A stretch of DNA of 64,000 nt from NCBI GenBank assembly GCA_014802105.1, contig JAAVCX010000011.1, positions 62,001 through 126,000 on the forward strand, given 5' to 3'. Source of the DNA: Bacteroides sp. GTDB lineage: Bacteria > Bacteroidota > Bacteroidia > Bacteroidales > Muribaculaceae. This document shows positions 37,277 to 46,407 of this stretch, piece after piece. The position numbers and the translations under genes were made by a program. Numbering within the stretch: position 1 is the first letter of the stretch; each line of letters starts with the position of its first letter. The notes below the pieces were generated by a model that had not been told where the DNA came from, made no database searches, and worked only from the letters and a program-made list of their open reading frames with translations.

Positions 37277-39919
37277 TCACAACCGCCTGACCTTTAGGGT
37301 AGTGAGCGAGCTAATACCTTTAAGCGGCTTGAAGTCGACCGTCAGATTGCCCCTGGAGTCGGTCTCGGCTTGGTAGCGTCGGTTGACCACGGTCTTCACA
37401 CCCGATTCTCCAGCCGGGGAGAAAGACTCTTCCACCACCTTGCCGTTAATGCTGACGGCCATGTCGGTAGGATCGCTCTTACCGCCGCTGTTATGACCGA
37501 GCATATAAGCCGAGAGTGCCGAGGGAGAGGCCAGATCGGCAAAACCGAGTTCCACTTCATACCGTCCGGGCATCAGCTCGAGACAGTATTTCTCAGTATT
37601 GATCAGATTGCGCTGATAGAGAGGGGTGTCGGATGTCAGGTCGATTTCATCCTGGCTTACATTGGATGTACCGCCGACATGACCGTAGAGCGAGCCGGCT
37701 GCATATTCACGGTCAGGAAGCCATGTGAGGCCGCTGTCGTGGCTGCGGAAGTAGCAATTGGAGCCCACGTTGACAGCCAACTCATCGTCGGGGCCGAGAT
37801 CTAGACGGCCGTCAGTCACACGGAACATCCTGACATTGACAGTCGCAACGTCAAGGACTTTACTACCGTCGGGCGTGAGCAGACTCAGTATATTCTGTCC
37901 CTCCCTAAGGGGCACGTCAAAGACAACCGCATGGTTGGTCGTCTTTCCCGCGGGAAGTCGGGAGCCATTGACACTCAGACTGACCTCGGGCAGATTGGTA
38001 TAGATCTTGACAGGGCGTATCACACGGCCATCCTCCTCGCTGATCTCTGTGCGCTCAGGCCAGTCTCTCACGGCTATATGGGCCACCGTGTCAACAGCCA
38101 CGTCGTGCCAGACGGCACGATAGTAATGATAGACATCTTTCTTGCGACGGTCGTTGGTGACGAGACCCTTGTTATTGATATGAGGCATTGACTCGGCCCG
38201 GTTGGCCGACGAGAAGTCTATGAAATTCCAGTGGGAGGATCCGGCTACAAATGCAGAGTCTTCCAATACAGGGAGATAATGCTCAAGATACTTCTGCTGA
38301 TACTCCATGCTGAAGTCAAAAGGCTCAGGGGTCAGCGAGTGGAGGCGCAGGTCTGAGCCGGCACCATATTCGCTGACTATCAGCCGGTGGTCGGGATGCT
38401 GACGGTGCTGGCGTGACAGAAATTCCTCAAAGCCGGCGAGTTCACCACCATACCAGCCCTGATAGAGGTTCCAGCCCTTGACGTCGGTGATTTCACCAAG
38501 ACCGGCCTCATGATAGACATCGCTGCCATGAAAAGCCATGGTACTGAACCGTGTCGTGTCCTCCTCGGCAATCACCTTTTCGAGTCGGCGAGCGAGCGCG
38601 CCGGTGCGGGCGAGAGTGGATTCACGGTTTTCGCGTGGAGTGCGTAGCAATATCTCGTTCATATATCCCCACATAGCTACCGAAGGATGGTTGTAATGAC
38701 GGCGTATCATCTCACGGAGCATCACCTCTGAATTATCGGCAAAAGCGTCTCCCTCGGGGACATAGTCAATCACCGGGATCTCCTCCCAGGCTATCAGACC
38801 GAGTCGGTCACACATCTCGAGAACGGCATCATCCTGAGGATAGTGGCTGATGCGCAGGAAGTTGGCTCCGAGATCTTTGATCAACTCCATGTCGCGACGG
38901 TGCTGCCGGTCAGAGAGTGCTATCCCATAGGGACGCTGATCCTGGTGGCGACAGACGCCACGCAGTTTATAAGGCTTGCCGTTGAGCAGAAAACGGCCCT
39001 GCCGGTCAAAACCATAGGAGCGAAAACCGACTCGGGTCTGCGAGCTGTCGAGAGTCTTGCCGTCGCGGCTGATTTCTGTTTCCAGAGTGTAAAGAGAGGG
39101 GGTCTCGGGCGACCACACCGACAGATCGGACAATCCGTCTATATCAATACTGAAATTCTTATTCCCTCGGGAATCGACAGAGAGTCGCGAAGTTTTCCCG
39201 GCCACCTGAACTCCCGACTCAGAGAGCAACCTCAGAGTAACTTTCAGTGAAGCCTTACGGTCGGTATCGTTGAGTATTTTTCCACTGACCACGAGTCTGC
39301 CGCTGCCGTCAGGCAGAAGCATAGGGGTTACCTTCACACCCTCGGCCGGCCCGTCAGCAATATCGAAATGTATCGGAGATGTAGCGATGATCCAGGCGTC
39401 ACGGTAGAGACCGCCCATAAAAGTAAAATCGGCTGAATAGGGCGGTATCGTCTTATCGGCATTATCGACAGTCACCAAGAGCTGATTAGATCCCCCGGGG
39501 GTGACAAATGGAGTTATATCGATAGTGTGGGATGAATAGCCACCTATATGACCGGCCACTGTCCTGCCGTCGATAGTTATCTCAGAGCGGTTGGCGGCTC
39601 CGTCAAGACGCAAAAAGATCTTACAGTCTTCAAAGCGCCCGGGGATATGCAGGGTCTTTACATAGACTCCGGTTCCGCGTCGGTAATCACGGGTAAGATA
39701 GGCATCTTCGTTCCAGCAATGAGGCAAGTGAACCGATGTGTATGTCGTATCGGTCCCGTATTTGAAACGCCATCCGTCGTTGACGGTAAACGCCTCGCGA
39801 CCGATAGCCGCAACTCCCGACAGACAGAGAGCGAGAGCAACAGCAGTGACCTTTATGAGAGATAGGCTACGGGAAATGTCATTGATACGCAAAGACAACT
39901 TCGAGCTCTTTGAGATCAT
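37277..39919 (-). CDS. Glycoside hydrolase family 2 enzyme with C-terminal malectin-like domain
   Basis: This 880-residue protein has a signal peptide (VTAVALALCLSGVAAIG), a GH2 sugar-binding domain (VNDGWRFKYG, VHLPHCWNEDAY), an immunoglobulin-like domain and the catalytic barrel: LRGVCRHQDQRPYG, GANFLRISHYPQD, the acid/base MWGYMNEILL and the nucleophile strand LIVSEYGAGSD. After about residue 730 a malectin/CBM-like domain follows (PGRYEVELGFADL). GH2 covers beta-galactosidases, glucuronidases and mannosidases. Next to a lyase-GH88 enzyme a beta-galactosidase or beta-glucuronidase is likely, but not proven. It heads the second PUL unit and has its own promoter. Confidence 0.93.
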   Translation of the reverse strand: MISKSSKLSLRINDISRSLSLIKVTAVALALCLSGVAAIGREAFTVNDGWRFKYGTDTTYTSVHLPHCWNEDAYLTRDYRRGTGVYVKTLHIPGRFEDCKIFLRLDGAANRSEITIDGRTVAGHIGGYSSHTIDITPFVTPGGSNQLLVTVDNADKTIPPYSADFTFMGGLYRDAWIIATSPIHFDIADGPAEGVKVTPMLLPDGSGRLVVSGKILNDTDRKASLKVTLRLLSESGVQVAGKTSRLSVDSRGNKNFSIDIDGLSDLSVWSPETPSLYTLETEISRDGKTLDSSQTRVGFRSYGFDRQGRFLLNGKPYKLRGVCRHQDQRPYGIALSDRQHRRDMELIKDLGANFLRISHYPQDDAVLEMCDRLGLIAWEEIPVIDYVPEGDAFADNSEVMLREMIRRHYNHPSVAMWGYMNEILLRTPRENRESTLARTGALARRLEKVIAEEDTTRFSTMAFHGSDVYHEAGLGEITDVKGWNLYQGWYGGELAGFEEFLSRQHRQHPDHRLIVSEYGAGSDLRLHSLTPEPFDFSMEYQQKYLEHYLPVLEDSAFVAGSSHWNFIDFSSANRAESMPHINNKGLVTNDRRKKDVYHYYRAVWHDVAVDTVAHIAVRDWPERTEISEEDGRVIRPVKIYTNLPEVSLSVNGSRLPAGKTTNHAVVFDVPLREGQNILSLLTPDGSKVLDVATVNVRMFRVTDGRLDLGPDDELAVNVGSNCYFRSHDSGLTWLPDREYAAGSLYGHVGGTSNVSQDEIDLTSDTPLYQRNLINTEKYCLELMPGRYEVELGFADLASPSALSAYMLGHNSGGKSDPTDMAVSINGKVVEESFSPAGESGVKTVVNRRYQAETDSRGNLTVDFKPLKGISSLTTLKVRRL

Positions 39920-39954
39920 GATATGATTCAGGTAATGTGTTAAATGGTATTACA

Positions 39955-39985
39955 CAAAATTACACATTATAATTATTGCTTCCAA
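39955..39985 (-). promoter_or_regulatory. Promoter of the GH2-lyase/GH88-regulator unit
   Basis: On the minus strand TTG (39985-39983), 20 bp, TAATTTTG (39962-39955) matches the Bacteroidetes promoter fully. It lies about 36 bp before the GH2 ATG. Confidence 0.72.
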
Positions 39986-40167
39986 TATCGGGTAATTTTA
40001 AAAAGTAAGTCCACCCAAACACCATCATACTGATAATCAACCACATCCCCAAATAACCACCTAAAACAAAGTAAACCCAAATCGATTTATAGTAGTCATC
40101 GTGACGATGCTGTATATCCCGAATCAGGGTGTAGCAAAGGAATGTACACCCCTCTCACGCAGTAAAC

Positions 40168-41229
40168 TCAAACCGGTTCAGGGCGGAGGGGATAGGTGTT
40201 GCGCATGGTCTCGAAGTCGGACGGAGAGGATTTTAGGGCTTTCGTCTCGTCGAGCAGTGTCGGGTAACCTATACGGTCGGGAGTGATAGTCTCGGGTATA
40301 GGCGGGAGAGCGGGCGCATCGGCCTGAAGGCGCAGTGTGGCGCCATCATATTCGGGCAGGGTTGACAGGTATTTGCCGAGGGCATCGAGCACCATCTGCG
40401 AGGCTCGGGTCTTTCCTTCACGGGAATAACCGGCTATATGGGGGGTGGCGATAGATGCCGATTGCAATAGTTCGGGATTGATTGCAGGTTCCCCTTCCCA
40501 ACAGTCAACGGCTATGGCCGAAATTTTGCCTGTACGGAGACCGTAGAGCAGTGCTTCAGTGTCTGTGACCGGCCCACGCGCCGCATTGATGATCATGGGC
40601 GACCGTGTAAGGGAGTCGACAAATTCACGGTTGATGAGATGAAACGTAGGCCATGGAGTCAGCCGCGTCAGTGGGGTGTGGACAGTGATGACATCACTTT
40701 GCCGGGCTATCTCGTCGAGCGTCGAGTAACGATAAGCCGGTTCCGACCCTGAGTCCCTGTCGGCTTGCTGACGCGGCGGGTCATTGACAAGCACCTTCAT
40801 GCCGAGCGAGCGAGCCCAGCGTATGAGTATCGAGCCGACATTGCCGGCTCCAATGACCCCGAGCGTAATATCTGAGAGAGAGCGCCCGGGGGGAAGAGTG
40901 TCGCGTATAGCGGCGAGAACCCACTGAGCCACAGCCGGAGCATTACAACCCGGAGCATTGGCAACAGTGATGCCCCGAGACCGACACCACGGCAGATCTA
41001 TATGATCGGTGCCGATAGTGGCTGTTCCGATAAATCGGCATGGAGACCCCTCAAGCAGAAGGGCATCACAACGGGTGCGAGTGCGGGTGATGAGCACATC
41101 GGCTTCGGCCATGACCTCGGGCGTGATCTCCCCGGCCGGAAGCATCCTGACATCGCCGATCTGACTCAGCGGAGTTTCAATGAAAGGGATATTACGGTCA
41201 GTGACTATTCTCAGTCGATTGCTGTCCAT
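40168..41229 (-). CDS. pdxB: Erythronate-4-phosphate dehydrogenase
   Basis: This 353-residue D-isomer-specific 2-hydroxyacid dehydrogenase works in vitamin B6 synthesis, oxidising 4-phosphoerythronate. Signatures: RIVTDRNIPFIETPLSQIGDVRMLP, the Rossmann motif LGVIGAGNVGSIL near residue 120, TVHTPLTRL, NAARGPVTDTEALLYGL, VDCWEGEPAINPELL and ATPHIAGYSREGKTRASQM, followed by the short PdxB C-terminal region. Its start overlaps the upstream membrane-protein gene by 19 bp. Confidence 0.94.
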   Translation of the reverse strand: MDSNRLRIVTDRNIPFIETPLSQIGDVRMLPAGEITPEVMAEADVLITRTRTRCDALLLEGSPCRFIGTATIGTDHIDLPWCRSRGITVANAPGCNAPAVAQWVLAAIRDTLPPGRSLSDITLGVIGAGNVGSILIRWARSLGMKVLVNDPPRQQADRDSGSEPAYRYSTLDEIARQSDVITVHTPLTRLTPWPTFHLINREFVDSLTRSPMIINAARGPVTDTEALLYGLRTGKISAIAVDCWEGEPAINPELLQSASIATPHIAGYSREGKTRASQMVLDALGKYLSTLPEYDGATLRLQADAPALPPIPETITPDRIGYPTLLDETKALKSSPSDFETMRNTYPLRPEPV

Positions 41230-42167
41230 ACGTAGAGGGCTGTATAGGCTGCCAGAAGTAACACTACAACGATATAGCCACGGCGGTTGGCGGTGGCTCT
41301 GAAAAAGTGTCCGACCTGCATGGCCACACAGGCATTGAGTAGTGTGATATAGGTGGTCAGCGAAGTGAAATTAATCAATGCCATGAGACCGGTGACTATA
41401 CCGAGCATAGCTATAAATGAGTTGTAGGCTCTCGCTCTGGCGTTAAAACCGAGGATGCGCACCAGACTGACGGTGCCGGCGATGAAACCGACCGCAAGAG
41501 TCACGCCTACCGTACAGAGAAACGGCACTCCTCCGGGCTGTTCGAGCAGGAGAGCCGGGGGAGTGAAAAAGACATGGGGCATAGTCGGCAAAGGCATGAG
41601 GGCAAGCCCCCACACTATCCAGGGAGGAGTGAGAAGGCCTATCACTGCGGCAACGATCTTCTTGAATTTCAAGATCTTCATCTGTGCAAGACCTGCGACG
41701 AAGACCGGGACAAAAAACAGAAACCTGAGATCGAAAAGGGCACCGGCACTCAGCAGAGTGAAAATCAAAAATATACGCCGGTCACTCACCCTGGTGTTGT
41801 AGATCGAGAAGAGTAACCATGTGTCCAGGATCACCGTCAGAGCCAGAATGACCGAGGAGGTGTGGCCCGAGAATATCTCGGGAGTGGCACATGTAGTAAA
41901 AATGAAATAGGCCGCAAAAAAGACCGAGAGAGTCTTGAGAAGATTGTAGGAACGGTTGAGCACAACGAGAGCCACCGCCGTAGCGATGACACCGAGTATA
42001 TTGATACCGCGGACTATATCTTCCCCTATCCACTCGGGCAGCAGAGCAAATGACCATCGGGTCTCCACGGGACATCTCAGCACCATCCAGACGCCTGTGA
42101 GCGCCAGGATGATGCCTATGCCTCGCGAACGAAGTATATTGGTGAAACGTGTTTCCCGCCTGGTCAT
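41211..42167 (-). CDS. Multi-pass membrane protein (DUF6427-like)
   Basis: This 318-residue protein has about nine hydrophobic segments (GIGIILALTGVWMVL, ILGVIATAVALVVL, LSVFFAAYFIFTTC, VILALTVILDTWLLFSIYN, IFLIFTLLSAGALFDLRFLFF, IVAAVIGLLTPPWIVWGLAL and others). The pattern resembles the DUF6427 proteins of Bacteroidetes, from memory. No catalytic motif is visible. It lies 26 bp after purD and overlaps pdxB, so it is the middle gene of a purD-X-pdxB unit. Confidence 0.75.
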   Translation of the reverse strand: MTRRETRFTNILRSRGIGIILALTGVWMVLRCPVETRWSFALLPEWIGEDIVRGINILGVIATAVALVVLNRSYNLLKTLSVFFAAYFIFTTCATPEIFSGHTSSVILALTVILDTWLLFSIYNTRVSDRRIFLIFTLLSAGALFDLRFLFFVPVFVAGLAQMKILKFKKIVAAVIGLLTPPWIVWGLALMPLPTMPHVFFTPPALLLEQPGGVPFLCTVGVTLAVGFIAGTVSLVRILGFNARARAYNSFIAMLGIVTGLMALINFTSLTTYITLLNACVAMQVGHFFRATANRRGYIVVVLLLAAYTALYVWTAID

Positions 42168-42193
42168 CGAGGAGAAGTCAGTTGATAGATTGC

Positions 42194-43483
42194 TTATCGG
42201 GCTGTCTGCTCTATGAGGCGAAGATCGGCACCGATATCGGTACGGAAATACTTGCCCTCATACTGCAGAGCCTTCGCGGCCTCAAATGAATGAGCGAGCG
42301 CATCGTCGAGATCCTTGCCGTAGGCACTGCAAGCGATCACACGTCCACCCGAGGTGACCAGCTCACCGGCTTCGGCCACAGCGGTACCCGCATGAAAGAG
42401 TGTGGCCGACATCTCGGCTTCCTTGATACCGGTGATTACCTTACCCTTGGGATAGGAGCCCGGATAACCGCCCGAGACTACCATCACGGTAGTAGCATAG
42501 CGCGGATCTATATCAAGGGGCATGGTGGCGAGATTGCCACAGGCCGCAGCGTGGAGCAGGGGCAACAGATCGGAAGCGATACGCAGCATCACGACCTCGG
42601 TCTCGGGATCACCCATGCGCACATTATACTCTATCACCATCGGCTCTCCCTCTACCTCGATGAGACCGAGGAAGATAAAGCCACGATAGGTGATCTTCTC
42701 GGCTATGAGACCGTTGACAGTAGGGAGAATGATGCGCTCCTCAACCTTACGCATGAACTCAGAGTCGGCAAAGGCCACGGGGCTCACAGCGCCCATGCCG
42801 CCGGTGTTGGGGCCGGTGTCACCTTCGCCGATACGCTTGTAGTCCTTGGCCACGGGGAGCACACGATAGCCACCGTTGCCGTCGGTGAGCACAAATACCG
42901 AGCACTCGATGCCCTTGAGGAACTCCTCGATGACTACGGTAGCCGACGACTTGCCGAACATACCCGAGAGCATCTCGCGCAGCGAGCTCTTGGCCTCGTC
43001 GAGCGAGTCGATGATGAGCACGCCCTTACCTGCGGCCAGACCGTCGGCCTTGAGCACGTAGGGGGGACGCAGCGATTCGAGGAACTTCTCGCCCTCAGCG
43101 AGAGTCTCGGCGGTGAAGCTCTGATAGCGGGCGGTAGGGATATTGTGCCGCACCATGAACTGCTTGGCAAAGTCCTTGCTGCCCTCGAGTTGAGCTCCGG
43201 CCTGAGAGGGGCCTACAATGAGGGGCGCGCCCTCTCGGCCGTTGAAATAATCCCAGATGCCGGCCACGAGAGGATCCTCGTTACCGACCACTATCATGTC
43301 AACGCCATGAGCCTTGACAAAAGCCTCGACAGCAGGAAAGTCGAGAGGTGAAAGAGCTACATTCTCGCCGTAGGCACCTGTGCCGCCGTTGCCGGGAGCT
43401 ATGTAAAGGTGACGCAACAGAGGGCTCCGGGAGATTTTCCAGGCCAGGGCACATTCGCGGCCTCCTGAACCGAGGAGGAGCAC
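42194..43483 (-). CDS. purD: Phosphoribosylamine-glycine ligase
   Basis: This ATP-grasp enzyme of purine synthesis joins phosphoribosylamine and glycine. Signatures: LLLGSGGREC at the start, MIVVGNEDPLVAGI, GPSQAGAQLEGSKDFAKQFM, YVLKADGLAAGKGV, VVIEEFLKGIECSVF, GPNTGGMGAVSPV and IEYNVRMGDPETEVVML. I place the start at GTG 43483 because it gives the family start and length (429 residues). In-frame GTG 43555 and TTG 43594 would add a 24-37-residue tail without similarity, and no ATG is available. The usual H of GREHALAW is C here. Confidence 0.93.
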   Translation of the reverse strand: MLLLGSGGRECALAWKISRSPLLRHLYIAPGNGGTGAYGENVALSPLDFPAVEAFVKAHGVDMIVVGNEDPLVAGIWDYFNGREGAPLIVGPSQAGAQLEGSKDFAKQFMVRHNIPTARYQSFTAETLAEGEKFLESLRPPYVLKADGLAAGKGVLIIDSLDEAKSSLREMLSGMFGKSSATVVIEEFLKGIECSVFVLTDGNGGYRVLPVAKDYKRIGEGDTGPNTGGMGAVSPVAFADSEFMRKVEERIILPTVNGLIAEKITYRGFIFLGLIEVEGEPMVIEYNVRMGDPETEVVMLRIASDLLPLLHAAACGNLATMPLDIDPRYATTVMVVSGGYPGSYPKGKVITGIKEAEMSATLFHAGTAVAEAGELVTSGGRVIACSAYGKDLDDALAHSFEAAKALQYEGKYFRTDIGADLRLIEQTAR

Positions 43484-43643
43484 AGTGAGCGGAGAGGTGA
43501 GTTCGCAGAGAGTCTCTCCTGCGTTGAAGGGGGATTTTTCAGGCTGTGAGTTCACGGGATATCTGAGTGTATTGAGGGTGACTTGAATAGACAATTTGAC
43601 TGATGTATAAAGTGGTTGGAGACTACTCGGGCGCGGGGCGTTG

Positions 43644-45296
43644 TCATTCGGCTCCGTTGTCGGGATTGGAGTTGGAGTCAGTGTCGGGACGCTTCCAACG
43701 ACGGCGCATTCTCATCATAGGGCCCTCGGCAGGGGGGAGCGAGGGGGTCTTGGGTGTCTCGCCTATACTCTTGAGAGCATGAAAATTGCGACGGCGTGCG
43801 CGGGCTTCCTCCATGTCTTCGGCTGAGGTCGGGGGGATGTAATGATCAGTGTGACGGGTATTATAGCGGTCGTTGTCGCGGGCGGTCGACTCCTTATATT
43901 TTCGACGGCGCTCTTCGTCGCGGGCATATCCGCCCTTCTTGGGACGATATTTCTCAGAGAGCAGATTGTCGCCCGGGCCGCGGCGCTTGCCCTGGGCTGG
44001 ACGGTCGGCACGACGTCCGCCCAGGCCTTTCTCACCGGCCTCGCGGGTCCACTCGCGCTCGTTCTTACGCTCCAGGCGTCGGCCTTTCTGGCCCGAACCG
44101 TCGCGCGACGACTCTTTCAGACGACCACCGGCAGCCCTGAACTGGCTCTTGGTGCCCTCAAACGTGACATATTCACGGAGTTTGCAATCCAGGCCTCCAT
44201 TCTGGAGATCCTCGCTGAGCGACGGGGTCAGGCCGATGCGCGAGAGACACTCCTCGTTGGAGGAGATGACCCAGGCGTGATAACCGAGAAAGACTTTCTT
44301 GAGTTTGTTGCCCAACAGGCGGTAGAGCCCCTCGAGATCATCGGGATTGATACGTTCGCCGTAGGGGGGATTGGTCACCAGCACTCCGGGCACCCCGTCG
44401 GCGGGAGCCTCCTCCCACTGCTGGAGCGATCTCACACGGAGCACCACCATCTCGTCCACTCCTGCAGCCAGGATGTTCTGCTCGGCTATATCAACAGCTT
44501 TGGGGCTCACATCGGTGCCATAGATCTTGAAAGCAGGCTCTCCGGGCTCCGGGCCTTCGTTGAGCACCGAGTCAAAGAGTTCGGGATCCCAATCTTTCCA
44601 AAGCACAAAAGGCCACGACTTGCGGAACGAGCCAGGCTTGATGCCGGCGGCTATGAGGGCAGCCTCCACCAGGAAAGTGCCCGAGCCACACATGGGATCG
44701 ACAAAGGGAGTGTCACCCTTCCATCCGCTCTTGAGAATGATGCCGGCGGCAAGCACCTCGTTGATAGGAGCCTCGGTAGTGGCGACACGCCAGCCACGCT
44801 TATGGAGCGACTCTCCCGAGGAGTTGAGCGAGATGGTGACACGAGCCCCGTCGATATGGACATTGAGCATCACGTCGGCATCGTTGAGTCTCACTCCCGG
44901 ACGCTTGTCGGCGCCATAGCGGTCTTTAAACCAATCGACTATGGCATCCTTGACACGATAGGTCACGAAACGCGAGTGGGAGAACTCGTTGGAATGAACA
45001 GTGGTATCGATAGAGAAAGTCTTGCCCAAAGAGAGCACACTACCCCAGTCATATTCCTTGACCATCTCATAGAGTCCCTCGGGATCGTAGGCCAGAAACT
45101 TATAGATTGGGCGCAGGATACTGAGAGCTGTGCGGCAGCAGAGGTTGGCACGGTAGAGCATGGCGAGATCTCCCTCAAAGGAGACCATGCGGCATCCGGG
45201 CTGCACATTGCGTGCTCCAAGATCGCGGAGCTCGCCGGCAAGCACATCCTCGAGACCTTTGAGGGTCTTGGCTACCATTTCAAACTTTTGTGACAT
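43644..45296 (-). CDS. THUMP-domain RNA methyltransferase (RlmL/Trm14-like) with basic tail
   Basis: This 550-residue protein has an N-terminal THUMP domain (MVAKTLKGLEDVLAGELRDLGARNV, YRVKDAIVDWFKDRYGADKRPGV) and a class I methyltransferase domain (FVDPMCGSGTFLVEAALIAAGI, IYGTDVSPKAVDIAEQN, and the catalytic VTNPPYGERI). It should methylate guanosine N2 in rRNA or tRNA. From about residue 390 a 160-residue tail is rich in R, K, G and E and looks disordered (GRRLERKNEREW, RRKYKESTARDNDRYN). It is longer than in typical homologues. Confidence 0.9.
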   Translation of the reverse strand: MSQKFEMVAKTLKGLEDVLAGELRDLGARNVQPGCRMVSFEGDLAMLYRANLCCRTALSILRPIYKFLAYDPEGLYEMVKEYDWGSVLSLGKTFSIDTTVHSNEFSHSRFVTYRVKDAIVDWFKDRYGADKRPGVRLNDADVMLNVHIDGARVTISLNSSGESLHKRGWRVATTEAPINEVLAAGIILKSGWKGDTPFVDPMCGSGTFLVEAALIAAGIKPGSFRKSWPFVLWKDWDPELFDSVLNEGPEPGEPAFKIYGTDVSPKAVDIAEQNILAAGVDEMVVLRVRSLQQWEEAPADGVPGVLVTNPPYGERINPDDLEGLYRLLGNKLKKVFLGYHAWVISSNEECLSRIGLTPSLSEDLQNGGLDCKLREYVTFEGTKSQFRAAGGRLKESSRDGSGQKGRRLERKNEREWTREAGEKGLGGRRADRPAQGKRRGPGDNLLSEKYRPKKGGYARDEERRRKYKESTARDNDRYNTRHTDHYIPPTSAEDMEEARARRRNFHALKSIGETPKTPSLPPAEGPMMRMRRRWKRPDTDSNSNPDNGAE

Positions 45297-45408
45297 GGGG
45301 CGTATATTTGTTGATATAAAGATTACGTGAGAGTTACCGTCGGTCGAGGCGATACTGTCTGTGACACGATGGCACAGCTTCTTCCTCTGAAGATGCGTTA
45401 TGACAATG

Positions 45409-45416
45409 CAAAGTTA
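45409..45416 (-). promoter_or_regulatory. -7 promoter element of the THUMP methyltransferase gene
   Basis: TAACTTTG on the minus strand fits TAnnTTTG and gives a leader of about 105 nt. The -33 region lacks a clean TTG. Confidence 0.55.
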
Positions 45417-45460
45417 CGATTTTTCGGTTTTTCTTACCACCCTTAGAGCAATTTATTTGC

Positions 45461-45496
45461 GAAAAAAAGAGTCCGGCGATACACACCGGACTCTTT
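45461..45496 (-). terminator. Intrinsic terminator of fabD
   Basis: AAAGAGTCCGG/CCGGACTCTTT forms an 11-bp stem with a 9-nt loop. On the minus strand it runs into TTTTTTTC. It lies 33 bp after the fabD stop. Confidence 0.9.
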
Positions 45497-45528
45497 ATTC
45501 TATATAACTGAGTTTATTCCCTGAGGTC

Positions 45529-46407
45529 TTACTGACGGCCTGAAGTGGCTGCTTCGGGAGCGATCTTAGCCACAAGACCCTGGAGCACCTTACCGGGGCC
45601 TACCTCGACAAACTCGGTGGCTCCGTCGGCTACCATATTCTTGACACTCTGAGTCCAGCGCACGGGGGCGGTGAGCTGAGCCACGAGATTGGCCTTGATC
45701 TCGGCGGGATCAGTGTGGGGGAGTGCGTCAACATTCTGATATACGGGCACGGAGGGAGTGTGGAACTCGGTGTGCTCGATAGCTTCGGCAAGCTCGGCAC
45801 GGGCAGGCTCCATGCAGGGAGAGTGGAAACCGCCACCAACCTTGAGCTTGAGAGCGCGCTTTGCACCGGCAGCCTTGAGCTTCTCGCAAGCTGCGTCGAT
45901 AGCCTCGACCTCGCCCGAGATCACGAGCTGACCGGGACAGTTATAGTTGGCACATACCACAACTCCGGGGATCTCGGCACAGATCTCCTCAACCTTTTCG
46001 TCGGGAAGAGCGAGCACAGCGGCCATTGTGGAGGGATTGAGCTCACATGCTTTCTGCATAGCCTTGGCACGGGCAGAGACCAGACGCAGACCATCCTCAA
46101 AGCTCAGGGCTCCGGCGGCTACCAGGGCCGAGAACTCTCCGAGCGAGTGACCGGCCACCATCGAGGGATCAAACTCGTCGCCCATAGTCTTGGCGAGGAT
46201 TACGGAGTGGAGGAAGATTGCAGGCTGAGTGACGGCTGTCTGACGCAGATCTTCGTCAGTGCCGGCAAACATCAGATCGGTGATGCGGAAGCCGAGTATC
46301 TCATTGGCTTTTTCAAACATCTCCTTGGCGGTCTCGTTATTGTCATAGAGATCCTTGCCCATGCCCACAAACTGGGCTCCCTGGCCGGGAAATACAAATG
46401 CTTTCAT
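45529..46407 (-). CDS. fabD: Malonyl-CoA:ACP transacylase
   Basis: This 292-residue enzyme loads malonate onto acyl carrier protein for fatty acid synthesis. Signatures: AFVFPGQGAQFVGMGKDLY, VTQPAIFLHSVI, the nucleophile elbow AGHSLGEFSALVAAG near residue 92, NCPGQLVISGEVEAI, GGGFHSPCMEPA and FVEVGPGKVLQGL. It stands alone with a full promoter and a terminator. Confidence 0.97.
   Translation of the reverse strand: MKAFVFPGQGAQFVGMGKDLYDNNETAKEMFEKANEILGFRITDLMFAGTDEDLRQTAVTQPAIFLHSVILAKTMGDEFDPSMVAGHSLGEFSALVAAGALSFEDGLRLVSARAKAMQKACELNPSTMAAVLALPDEKVEEICAEIPGVVVCANYNCPGQLVISGEVEAIDAACEKLKAAGAKRALKLKVGGGFHSPCMEPARAELAEAIEHTEFHTPSVPVYQNVDALPHTDPAEIKANLVAQLTAPVRWTQSVKNMVADGATEFVEVGPGKVLQGLVAKIAPEAATSGRQ

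Noticed and set aside
42290-45293. Large plus-strand frames opposite purD and the methyltransferase (353 and 483 residues)
   Set aside because: Shadow frames of conserved genes; no start signal, no family resemblance.
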